In this document: in pieces, positions 11,285 to 20,364 of the stretch
Position numbering within the stretch: position 1 is the first letter of the stretch
How the letters are laid out: each line of letters begins with the position of its first letter
Source of the DNA: Xenoacremonium recifei
Lineage: Eukaryota; Ascomycota; Sordariomycetes; Hypocreales; Nectriaceae
Reading direction: 5' to 3'
NCBI GenBank assembly: GCA_012184525.1
Contig: WOFQ01000039.1
Coordinates: 1 to 64,000 of the forward strand
DNA: 64,000 nucleotides
The notes under the pieces: model-generated
What the model was told of the DNA's origin: nothing
Databases searched by the model: none
What the model saw: only the letters and a program-made list of their open reading frames with translations
Position numbers and translations under genes: made by a program

Positions 11285-13882
11285 ATGAACACGCAAGCAG
11301 CCTGTGACGAACCAGCCTTTCTCTGCGCTGTGCGCAACACCCCAATCATTGACAATCATGCACATCCGTTGTTGCGCTCGTCTGTGGCAGATACCCTTCC
11401 CTTACTTTCGATAACCACGGAGGCTGAAGGAAATGCCCTCAAAGATACGATAAGCAGTCTTTCCCACATCCGAGCTGTCAAGCAGCTTTCCGAGGCGCTC
11501 GGATGCGAACCTACCTGGAGTTGCGTCTCGACCGCTATTCACGAGAAACGCAAAGACATTCATCAATACGAAAGCTGGGTCAGAACATGCCTTTCAGGTG
11601 TTCACTGTGTTCTCGTCGACGACCTCATTGGGGTTGAGAACGACAACGAGAAATACTCCTACTTTGACAAATTTACCCCCGCCAAGTCCAAAAGAATTAT
11701 TCGAATCGAGCATTTGGCCGCGAAATTGATTGAGGAAACGTGCAGCGCAAACAGCGTGGACACGAAAGCTTTCTCTTCTTTTGTTCAAAAGCTGAAGCAG
11801 TCTGTATCCCAGTGTATTCTAGACCCCGAGGTGGTCGGTTTCAAGTCCGTCATATGCTACCGCACTGGTCTCGGCATCCCTCAGCACCCCGACGAGGACA
11901 AGGCCTTTTCCGTTTTTCGAGATTTACACCAGCAACGCCAACAGCCCGGGGCCAAAGGATTTTCCCGTCTCGATCACGATGGTTTGAATGATTTCGTCGT
12001 CCATTGTCTTGCTACTATCATCGCCGAGTCTAATACCCGACATCCAAAGCCGATTCAGTTCCACACAGGACTTGGTGACAACGATATCACGCTTACTCGA
12101 GCATCTCCTGCGCATCTGCAGCACTTCATCAAACAGTATCCTACTGTGCCTATAGTCCTACTGCACTCAGGATATCCGTTCGTCCGTGATGGCGGCTATC
12201 TCGCCACAGTGTACGCCAATGTGTATCTGGACATTGGCGAAGTGTTCCCGATGATTAGTCGAGATGGTGAAGAAAAGATTGTCCGGCAAACCCTGGAACT
12301 TTGTCCTTCAAGCAAAGTTCTATGGAGTACTGACGGACATTGGTTTCCCGAAACCTACCTTCTCGCCGTCATCCAGATGCGGGAGGCGTTTGAGACTGTG
12401 CTCAGCGAATATGTGAGGAGAGGTGATCTCACCTGGTACGACGCTAAGACAGCCTTTGAGGATATTGTCTTCAACAACTCGAATAAGCTCTACCATCTCG
12501 AATTGTTGATGGAGGTATCGTTGCCGCTGTCGATGACACAAGTCGGGATTTTGCCGTCTAAACGCAAGCTTGAGATATTGCAAGACCTTATAAACCTCGA
12601 CAACTCTCTTCAGTTCATACGAATATGCTGGCAAGATATGACTGGGATGACGAGGGCCAAGTCTATTCCCATACGGCGTGCATTGTCTTTACTGCAGTCT
12701 GGAAAGACTCTGGCTGTCAGCATCTCGGAGGCAGCCCTGGCAGTTCTTCAAACAGATCAGATGCCGGCTGGTGCTTCTCCAGTAGGAGAGTGGAATCTCT
12801 GTGCGGACTTCAGTAGTCTGCGCCTTGGACCAAGGAAAGGCCAAGCTATGATGATGGGGGATTTTAAAGGCAAGGACGGAGCCTCAGTATCGATTTGTCC
12901 AAGGACCTTGCTGCAAAAGATCTTGGAACGAGCGGCCTCACATGGCCTCGAGTTCCTGATGGGCTTCGAGATCGAGTTTGTTCTCCTACGGCAATCTGAT
13001 GATGGAGCGTGGGTCCCCTTGGATGGATCTTCTCATGCCTGGTGTACTGCCGGAGCACTTGACCATCCTGCTGCAATTGATGTTGTAGAGGAGGCTATCG
13101 CCAGGCTAGATAAAGCCGGGATTTACGTCGAAACCATGCATGCAGAAAGTGCTGTTGGCCAATATGAGATTGTTCTGCCTCCGTCATCACCACTTGATGC
13201 TATAGACACTCTCATATATGCCAGGCAAGTTCTTTCGATCTGCGCAATGGAGCACGGGTACAAGATAACACTACACCCCAAGCCCTTTGCCAATACTGCC
13301 GGAACTGCCGCCCATGTCCACATGTCCATATCCTCGCCCGGAGGGGCTGACCCTACGGTATACGAGCCTTTTTATGCTGGAGTCCTACACCATCTACCAA
13401 GTATAATTGCTTATGCATGTGCCAATCCCGTGAGCTATGACAGGCTTGTCGATAGCTGCTGGGCTGGCGGGACATGGGTGACATGGGGTATACAGAATCG
13501 AGAAACACCGCTGCGCAAGGTCGAAGACAGTCACTGGGAATTCAAGTGTATGGATGGCCTGGCAAACCCTTACCTAGCCGTAGCCTCCATCTTGGCTTCT
13601 GGCCTAGATGGAATTTTTCACGGACGAAAAATGCAGTGGAAAGAGTGCCTTGAGGATCCGGCTTCTCTCACTCCAGCGCAGAGGGAAACCCTCAATATCA
13701 CGACAAAATTGCCATCGACATTGGAACACGCTCTAGATGTTCTAAAGAAGGATAGCACACTGAAAGAGTTGCTTGGACAAGAGACCGTGGATTGGTACAT
13801 TGTAGTCAAAGAAGCGGAGCTTGAGCTGCTGGCCTCGGTAAATGAATTTGATAGACGACAGTGGATTATCGGAAGGTACTAA
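11285..13882 (+). CDS. fluG: FluG-like amidohydrolase/glutamine synthetase fusion
   Basis: An intronless 865-residue protein with the two-domain layout and the length of Aspergillus nidulans FluG. Residues 1 to about 410 are an amidohydrolase-2-type TIM barrel, with metal-binding HAH in NTPIIDNHAHP (H25, H27), FHTGLGDNDITL, VLLHSGYPF and STDGHWFPE. Residues from about 425 to the end form a type-I glutamine synthetase-like domain: DFSSLRLGPRKGQAMMMGDF, GFEIEFVLL, AESAVGQYEIVLPPS, GTAAHVHMS, NRETPLRK, DGLANPYLAVA. FluG is needed in A. nidulans to make an extracellular signal that triggers conidiation. Many fungi carry FluG paralogues, including accessory ones, so orthology is not assured. It is followed within 250 bp by a decayed aldolase gene on the same strand. 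Confidence 0.88.
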   Translation: MNTQAACDEPAFLCAVRNTPIIDNHAHPLLRSSVADTLPLLSITTEAEGNALKDTISSLSHIRAVKQLSEALGCEPTWSCVSTAIHEKRKDIHQYESWVRTCLSGVHCVLVDDLIGVENDNEKYSYFDKFTPAKSKRIIRIEHLAAKLIEETCSANSVDTKAFSSFVQKLKQSVSQCILDPEVVGFKSVICYRTGLGIPQHPDEDKAFSVFRDLHQQRQQPGAKGFSRLDHDGLNDFVVHCLATIIAESNTRHPKPIQFHTGLGDNDITLTRASPAHLQHFIKQYPTVPIVLLHSGYPFVRDGGYLATVYANVYLDIGEVFPMISRDGEEKIVRQTLELCPSSKVLWSTDGHWFPETYLLAVIQMREAFETVLSEYVRRGDLTWYDAKTAFEDIVFNNSNKLYHLELLMEVSLPLSMTQVGILPSKRKLEILQDLINLDNSLQFIRICWQDMTGMTRAKSIPIRRALSLLQSGKTLAVSISEAALAVLQTDQMPAGASPVGEWNLCADFSSLRLGPRKGQAMMMGDFKGKDGASVSICPRTLLQKILERAASHGLEFLMGFEIEFVLLRQSDDGAWVPLDGSSHAWCTAGALDHPAAIDVVEEAIARLDKAGIYVETMHAESAVGQYEIVLPPSSPLDAIDTLIYARQVLSICAMEHGYKITLHPKPFANTAGTAAHVHMSISSPGGADPTVYEPFYAGVLHHLPSIIAYACANPVSYDRLVDSCWAGGTWVTWGIQNRETPLRKVEDSHWEFKCMDGLANPYLAVASILASGLDGIFHGRKMQWKECLEDPASLTPAQRETLNITTKLPSTLEHALDVLKKDSTLKELLGQETVDWYIVVKEAELELLASVNEFDRRQWIIGRY

Positions 13883-14114
13883 GAGAGGGCTAAACTGGAG
13901 GACATGCCGTACGATCATTGAAGCGATGAGAGGAAGTCCTGTCACTTTTCTGCTGGGATTTCGGGCCGACCCATTTGTGGGCACAGGAGGTTCCATGTAT
14001 TTATTTGCTGGCAAGAGGACTGTGTTAAAAGAGAAGACACGGGACATTTATTCGGTAGCAGAGAGTACACTCTATAGGAATCCGTTTGCATTCGTTCGTT
14101 CTGTTCTTATCCCA

Positions 14115-14870
14115 ATGATGGCACCAAGCTTGGACAGCGTCGGGGGTGTAAACTCACCGAGAGCCACCAGTCCACGACATATTGCCCCAAATAACCTGCT
14201 GTCACTCGTCGCGGAGGGCAAGCCTTGCACTGCCTTTTGGATCAAGATTGTGCCTGGAGGGGAGATAGTCCAGATCGCAACAGCCTGTGGATATGATTCG
14301 CTCTTCGTTGACCTGGAGCACACCACGCTGACTATTCGCGATGCTGGGGCGCTCTGCTTGACCGCTAATTCAGCAGGGATAACTCCTTCGTAAGAGTGCT
14401 GCATGAATGTGGTCTGGGGTTTATGCAGAAAGTTTTGGATGGAGGCGCTATGGGAATCATCGTCCCACACATTCGCACCGTCTGACTTCATAATCACGAC
14501 CTGGAACTGACTGAGTACAGCCGATGCGCGACGTGTTGTCAATGTGGCAAAGTACGCGCCTCTGGGCCATCGCTCTATCAGCGCTGGGTTTTCGCATTTC
14601 AGATACAAACCAGTGGATGCGGCAGCCATTCAGGCCGAAATGAACCTTTTTGGGTCGACAGTCTTCATTATGATAGAAACAGCTGACGCTCTCGTCGTAG
14701 TGGATGATATCGCAACACTCCCGGGATGTGATGTCCTGCTCGTGGGTTCCCAAGATCTTGCGAGCGAAATCGGCACATTTGGCGACCTACCCCATGTCTT
14801 GGCAAAGGAATTAGTTGAGGTGAGCGGGAAGCGGCCTTTGGCGGCAAGCGGGAAGCGGACTTATTATTAG
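14115..14870 (+). pseudogene. HpcH/HpaI-type aldolase, frameshifted and 3' truncated
   Basis: From ATG 14115 the frame reads NNLLSLVAEGKPCTAFWIK and YDSLFVDLEHTTL, the start of an HpcH/HpaI (2,4-dihydroxyhept-2-enedioate-type, class II) aldolase. At 14385-14391 the frame hits TAA. One frame over, the protein continues without a gap as FVRVLHECGLGFMQKVLDGG and AMGIIVPHIRT, so one base is missing near 14387. A second stop and frame change follow at about 14483-14520. The end then continues from 14523 as DARRVVNVAKYAPLGHRS, VFIMIETADA and LVGSQDLASEIGTFGD. A 41-bp GT...AG stretch (14480-14520) could be an intron but does not restore phase. The normal C-terminal helices are replaced by a short unrelated tail. 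The family cleaves or forms 2-keto acids. Not expected to be functional. Confidence 0.8.
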
Positions 14871-15452
14871 CGGCACAAGACAAATAGCCCAGGGGGTTAG
14901 GACGTGTTCTACCCCGTACTCACACTCGGTAATTGTATGTCCCACGTCCAATCAACGAACTGGGGGCCCTTAATCTATGTCTTTGCCATAGCCTAATCCG
15001 ACTCCCATGAGCATAATCCAACCCTAACCAGGTAATGAATGACCCCTCTTTTCTTGGAAGGGTGTGTGTCATCAACCCCGGTTGTATGGATATCACTATA
15101 CCAGAAATCATACAAATTTTATTGGAATACAGTCGGGGTTGATTTGATTACGGCTCTTCTAGACTAAATGAGGGTCTGATCGGAAATTTATAATGTGACT
15201 ATTAAGGGATGAAATTGACCCCCTTTCGTGTGTGGCAACAATCTATGCTGTTGCCGGTTTGAGTCATATCCCTCTACCCGTATGCTGGGTAGGGCTAACC
15301 CTGGCTAATTTCCTTATCGGGGGTCCGTTCCAACATGCTATCGCTCTCACCCCGCCAAAGATTTTTCTACCCCACCGCAATCGGTGCCAATCTTTGACTC
15401 AACTCATACGCATACCGCAAGAACACGTCCAGATTAATTGACACCCGCAATC
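14871..15452. other. Intergenic, no gene seen (0.6 kb)
   Basis: Upstream region of argininosuccinate synthase. A CT-rich patch with CCCCGCC precedes the ATG (15340-15440), compatible with a fungal promoter or leader. Nothing else was recognised. Confidence 0.55.
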
Positions 15453-17710
15453 ATGTCTAAGGGCCGTGTCTGTCTGTCAGTGCTTCCTCGATCCCTCAAT
15501 TTATCGTCAACAATATTTGCTGACATTCCGTTTCCTCTAGCGCCTACTCTGGTGGCCTCGACACCTCCACCGTTAGCCTCACTCTCTAAGTACGCCATGG
15601 ATTTCTCCGTTTTGCAAGCTGACATTATCGCTTGTAATAGATCTTGGTCTGGCTTCTCCAACAGGGCTACCAAGTTGTATGTTACCTCGGAGATGTCGGC
15701 CAGAAGGAGGACTTCGCCGCCGTTGAGGCTAAAGCTCTGAAGGTCAGACTCCAACACCACACTCTCCTCTTGCCACTTTCTGCTCTTTTCACTCTTTTAT
15801 CGGTCTACTTTATTTTTTAATTCTCCACGAATGCTTGCTTACTTTTTTCTAGCTCGGTGCTGAAGCGTTCGTCGTTGAGAACCTTCAGAAGGAGCTTATC
15901 GACGATGTTGTCAGTCGTGCCATTATGTGCAACGCCATCTTTGAGGACCAATACCTGCTCGGCACTGCCCTAGCTAGGCCCGTAATCGCAAAATCGATGA
16001 TCAGAGTCGCTGAAAAGTATGTATCGTGATATTCATCTTGTTCGTTTTTGTCTTTAAGAGGGAAAGGGTGTTCGCAACCGAGTCTATTGGTTGTGCAATA
16101 TCTGTCTACCCGGCTCCTGGATTACCTAATTGAGCCTGTCTCTTACTTTTTCCACTGGAAATAAGTTTATCTACTCCGGTAAAAGAACAAGCGGGAGGCT
16201 CAACAGGATGCTAGGAAGGGCGCAAATGTGGCATACAAATCAACAGATTTGGTTATGTAAATCTTTCGACTGGAAATAACTAATGTTCGCCTTCTCGATT
16301 TTGAATCTAATCTGTTTAATAGGTACCGTTGTGACTACCTCTCCCACGGCGCAGTAAGTAAACCCTTTGCAAAAGATGATATTTTAGGTGCTAACTCACC
16401 ATTCAGACTGGCAAAGGAAATGATCAGGTTCGATTCGAGCTCGCCTTTCTGGCGCTGAAACCCTCGATCAAGATATTAGCGCCTTGGAGGATCCCCGAGT
16501 TCATTGAGCGATTTCAGGGCAGGGCAGATTTATTACGGTTCGCCGCTGAGAACAACATCCCTGTTTCATCGACCCCTAAGGCACCATGGTCTAAAGACGA
16601 TAACATTGTTCATTGTTCTTATGAGGCTGGTATTCTTGAGGATCCCGACCAGACACCACCCAAGGAACTTTGGGACCGAACAAAGTAAGATTTCTTCTTG
16701 CCTGTTTAGTTGTCTGTTAAACTCACACTTCTCAGGGATCCCAAGGACGCTCCTGACCAGTCTACCGAGTTCTCTATCCACTTCGAGAAGGGGTATGTTG
16801 GTTTTCCAGGTTAATTTACACAGCCATGCTTATGAAAACATCAGTGTTATCTCCAAGGTTGTTGTCGATGACAAGGAGGTCACAGATTCCGTTGAGTCCT
16901 TCAAGTTGCTTAACCAGGTATGTTTCATCGCGAACAATTGGCGATTAGCGTGGAACAGCTACCTAATCACAATTTAGATTGGTTATGAAAACGGCGTTGG
17001 ACGAGTTGACATTGTCGAGAATCGCTTCATCGGATTGAAGAGCCGGTGAGTCTTACCCCTCCCTTGGACTCTTAGACAATTATTACTAACTTTGGATTAG
17101 TGGCTGTTATGAGTATGTGATGACTTGAACTTGAAACCTCCCTTCCCCTTTTTACATAATTGTAGTAGCTAATGCAGACTTTCGCCTCATAGTACCCCAG
17201 CATTGACCAGTATGCCAGCCCCTTGTACCCAAAGAATTAGACATGCAAACAGTACTGACTGTGTATAGTTGCCCGTCTGGCCCACTTGTCTCTTGAGGGC
17301 TTGGTCATGGACGGCCGCGTCCGTGAGCTCAGGGATCAGTTTGTCAGCCTGACTTGGTCTCGTCTTTTGTACAACGGAATGTACTTCAGCCCTGAGCGCG
17401 AGTTTGTAAGTATCTCGACTTCAAGTCTAAAGCTGGCGGGCTAACAAACTACTAGATTGAGAACTCTGTCGTCTTCTGCCAGCACAACGTAACTGGTGTC
17501 GTCAGACTATCCGCTTACAAGGGCAACGCCTACGTCCTCGGCCGATCTAGCAACGCTTCCAACCTGTACTCCGAGCAGGATGCTTCCATGGACTCCCTCG
17601 AAGGATTCTCTCCCATGGACACCACTGGCTTCATTGCCATTCAGGCTATCCGTCTCAAGAAGTACGGCGAGCAAAAGATTAAGGATGGTCAGCCCCTCGC
17701 CAAGTCCTAA
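15453..17710 (+). CDS. Argininosuccinate synthase, 13 exons
   Basis: Joins citrulline and aspartate using ATP, the penultimate step of arginine synthesis. Exons: 15453-15475, 15541-15571, 15641-15742, 15853-16016, 16323-16353, 16407-16684, 16736-16792, 16845-16917, 16978-17045, 17101-17112, 17193-17209, 17269-17405, 17456-17710 (1,248 bases, 415 residues, the usual length). The ATP-binding loop [10 protein letters not shown] is formed by splicing exon 1 to exon 2. Further family motifs are [22 protein letters not shown]-like [46 protein letters not shown] and [15 protein letters not shown]. Exons 10 and 11 are 12 and 17 bp, and intron 4 is 306 bp. Residues around the second loop are unusual ([14 protein letters not shown] where most have cF-A-DVGQEEDW), and CYETP becomes CYDTP in my splice model. 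This may be a second, diverged copy rather than the housekeeping ARG1/arg-1 orthologue. Confidence 0.9.
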
Positions 17711-18210
17711 TCACCATGTATATTATAGGTTTGGCATATCCGCAGCAAGGTTGGTTCCACGGGTCAGGGCAGGCATGAGGGAAAACATAGAAATGGCACA
17801 AAGGAAGGCACAAGGGAAAGCATGCCCAATCCAGGCTTGACGGGCCCATACCAGCAACATAAACAAGTCTACCCGATCTTTTTTTACACATTCTACAGAC
17901 TCAGTAGCTAATATAGTAGCTTTCTACCCTCATACAAGCCGATTCTCGAAATGGCTGACTTATAATACGGGTCAACCTAGTGCCGTTGTTGACGGCTTTG
18001 AGTGAAATCAGGCGTGAGGCTGATTGAGGGCAGTTGTGTTGATGTTGTGTTCAGGCTAGGCAGCTGTGGCTATCAGAGAGTGTGACATTTGAACATTAAC
18101 ATCTGCCCCTCTTCCGCTCAACTATTACTATCACGCATAACCGATTTTCCCACTGGCTCGAGATAATGCCCAAAAATACATGGTTCTTCCTATTTTGACA
18201 CTTCCTTTCA
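17711..18210. other. Intergenic, no gene seen (0.5 kb)
   Basis: Region 3' of argininosuccinate synthase. No coding or RNA signal was recognised. Confidence 0.55.
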
Positions 18211-18591
18211 ATTGTCGCTGGGCTTGCAGGCTGGCGATGGTAAGAACTTAGCCTCTCAAACTCTTATGACCATCCCATTTCTGATATGTTCTGCAGGATC
18301 TTTATCATCGAGGGCCTTATACCGATTGCGTTGGCACCGATAGTCTGGCTCATGCTTCCCAACAGCCCAGAAACAGCTAGCCTTCTTAGCAAGGACGAAC
18401 GTGATTTCATTGCCAATCGACTCGCTTTCGAGACTGGCTCTGGTAAGGGGAAAGTGGAAAACAACGACAAAATGCAGTTCTTGCATGTATTGAACGCGTT
18501 CAAGGAATGGAAGACGTGGTGTGCTGTTGTTGTCTTCTTAGGAAACAGTGTTGGTGTCTGCGGGTATAAATCCTCCCTGCGCGATAAATAA
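18211..18591 (+). pseudogene. MFS transporter internal fragment (Dal5/TNA1-like)
   Basis: A short exon (18211-18239) reading IVAGLAGWRW is joined by a normal 57-bp GT-AG intron (18240-18296) to IFIIEGLIPIALAPIVWLML and LPNSPETASLLSKDERDFIANRL. This is the central part of anion:cation-symporter-type MFS permeases, which carry a GWRWIFIIEG signature and a P-x-x-P/S-loop with S-K-D/E-E-R. Neither the first five helices nor the C-terminal half is present; the frame ends at 18589 shortly after the central loop. I read it as a relic of a transporter gene. The intact splice sites suggest the loss was by deletion rather than slow decay. Confidence 0.75.
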
Positions 18592-18909
18592 TGACCCTCA
18601 AAATGCATCATACCACAAAGTTTCCACAATATAACCCATTAATTAGTCTATTGTCCAATCTTCCTCGGGCGTAAAAGCATTGCAATAGTTTATTATTTAT
18701 ATTAATACTTAATATCCTATAAATTATATATCTGACCCAGTTATCTCCACGTCTATCATTTAAACCCCTAATCTCATACCTTCACCTCAATCCGAGTTCC
18801 GACTCTGATTCAATGCAAAAAGGTGCATTTATGGGTGCTTAATAGTTGACAGGGATTATACGTTGAATGTGGTCTTTTATAACTGATATTCAACCCCAAG
18901 GATAGAGAT
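18592..18909. other. AT-rich intergenic (0.3 kb)
   Basis: Contains a strongly AT-rich stretch at about 18680-18740. It lies between the MFS relic and the convergent second NmrA-like gene. No gene was seen. Confidence 0.55.
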
Positions 18910-19818
18910 CTATACAATGACATTCGGCTGCTCTTCCACTAAGTCCCACAACTCTGCCAGTGAGCGAAATTGAAGAGTCGAGAAGAAGCGCCGCTGCTGC
19001 TCTTGTACTAACTCCTGCGGACACTTCGCCGCCCCAGATGCTGAGTATAATAGGAGTTGAGCAAAGAAAATCTCCTCCGCTGACTTGCCGGGCGCCAAGA
19101 AATCCAAGATCTTATCCAGTGTCTTGACTCGAACGGAGAATCCCGGAACCCTTTCCTGCAACATGTCTATGATGTGCTGCCAAGTGACCTGAACTCTAGA
19201 AAGAAAAGTGTACTCGTCCCATCGATCTGCTTGTACAAGCGCTGCAAGGGCTCTCGCCACATCACGAGCGGATGTCATGCTGATTACATCCTCCGGACTT
19301 CCAGGGACGAGGATCTCCTTCTTCTCGAAATCGATTATGTTTCCCTCTCTCATGTCCATAATGTATCGATTTCTAGATGGAACCACATAGTCGGCAAAAA
19401 ATCCAATGCAAACAAGGGTCCACTCAACCTGCGTCTGGTTTCGCAAGGCTTCTCTAACACGAGTGTTGATGTTTGCGAAATACGCAGGCTGGTCAGGATA
19501 GTCGCGAATATTGCCAGCAAACTCCGCTGGAATGAGCCGTCTGCAGGTTTTGCTGCGCTGACATGCTTCAAGAAGCTTCAGATGAACGTCGATATAACCA
19601 GCCGTCAGATCCACGATCGCTACTATCAGTGCCTCGCATCCTTCCAAGGCTTTGTCGAGCGAAGCAGGGGAGTAGTCAGTGATAAATTGCCGAACTTTGG
19701 TTTTCTCGAGGAAAGATTTCGGTCCGCGGGTCAAGACAATGACCTCATGTCCTGCTTTTGGAAACTCTTCAACGATGTAACGGGACAGGTTGCCGCCGCC
19801 AGCGACCGCTATCAGCAT
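18910..19818 (-). CDS. NmrA/isoflavone reductase-like NAD(P)-binding protein
   Basis: A 302-residue intronless Rossmann-fold protein. The start ATG is followed immediately by the first strand and a glycine-rich turn (MLIAVAGGGNLSRYIVEEF). Later family segments are VIVLTRGPKSF, CRRLIPAEFAGNI (the P-S/A-E-F motif of isoflavone-reductase-like proteins), WTLVCIGFFADYVV and DVISMTSARDVARALAALVQ. Family members are NADPH-dependent reductases of small phenolic or quinone substrates, or redox sensors. The substrate here is unknown. Length is normal and no lesion is seen. The sequence is not close to the other NmrA-like protein at 484-1392, so the two are not a recent duplication. Confidence 0.85.
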   Translation of the reverse strand: MLIAVAGGGNLSRYIVEEFPKAGHEVIVLTRGPKSFLEKTKVRQFITDYSPASLDKALEGCEALIVAIVDLTAGYIDVHLKLLEACQRSKTCRRLIPAEFAGNIRDYPDQPAYFANINTRVREALRNQTQVEWTLVCIGFFADYVVPSRNRYIMDMREGNIIDFEKKEILVPGSPEDVISMTSARDVARALAALVQADRWDEYTFLSRVQVTWQHIIDMLQERVPGFSVRVKTLDKILDFLAPGKSAEEIFFAQLLLYSASGAAKCPQELVQEQQRRFFSTLQFRSLAELWDLVEEQPNVIV

Positions 19819-20364
19819 AATTAAGTTCCGTGCCTGCTCTTGAAATACTTGAAGTCTCGATTGATTGACTTATTGAAGGCCGTCGCCAGGCCACTTTTGC
19901 TTAATTTCACTTCTTATATGTCTATCAAGTCTCCAGGTGATAGAGGTTCATATCTACTAGGGTGTGCCTCGGGGAGCCCCGGCTTCTAAATAAGTTGATT
20001 CCAAACGATATGGGGAACTTCTGCAGTCATTGACTAACATAATGTAACTAATTAAATGGTCCAGAAGATAGGGCCACTTGATGCTCCTTGTTTAGATAAG
20101 CGCGGTCCTGTGGGAGATTATGGTACTCGTCCTGTAGTTCAAGAATTTCCATTTATGGAAGATTTGCGAATGGAATCCGAATAGCCCTCTTTCCCCTCAG
20201 CTACTGCGACGACGCTAAGAATCTTCGGCCTTCGGTAAATTGCCAACATTCTTCATTTTCATGATACCTTAAGTTGTACATCTAAAACTTGTAGAACCGA
20301 GATAGTTCATATACCTGAATGCAGCGCTGCATCGAATTCCCTGCCCTTCTTGATGCTTGTCTCA
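19819..20364. other. Intergenic, no gene seen (0.5 kb)
   Basis: Upstream region of the NmrA-like gene and downstream region of the giant DUF3638 gene, both on the minus strand. No distinctive signal was found. Confidence 0.55.

Noticed and set aside
11285..18591. A functional biosynthetic cluster of FluG, aldolase, argininosuccinate synthase and MFS
   Set aside because: The aldolase and MFS genes are broken and no backbone enzyme (NRPS, PKS, terpene synthase) is present, so I only mention it as a hypothesis about the past.
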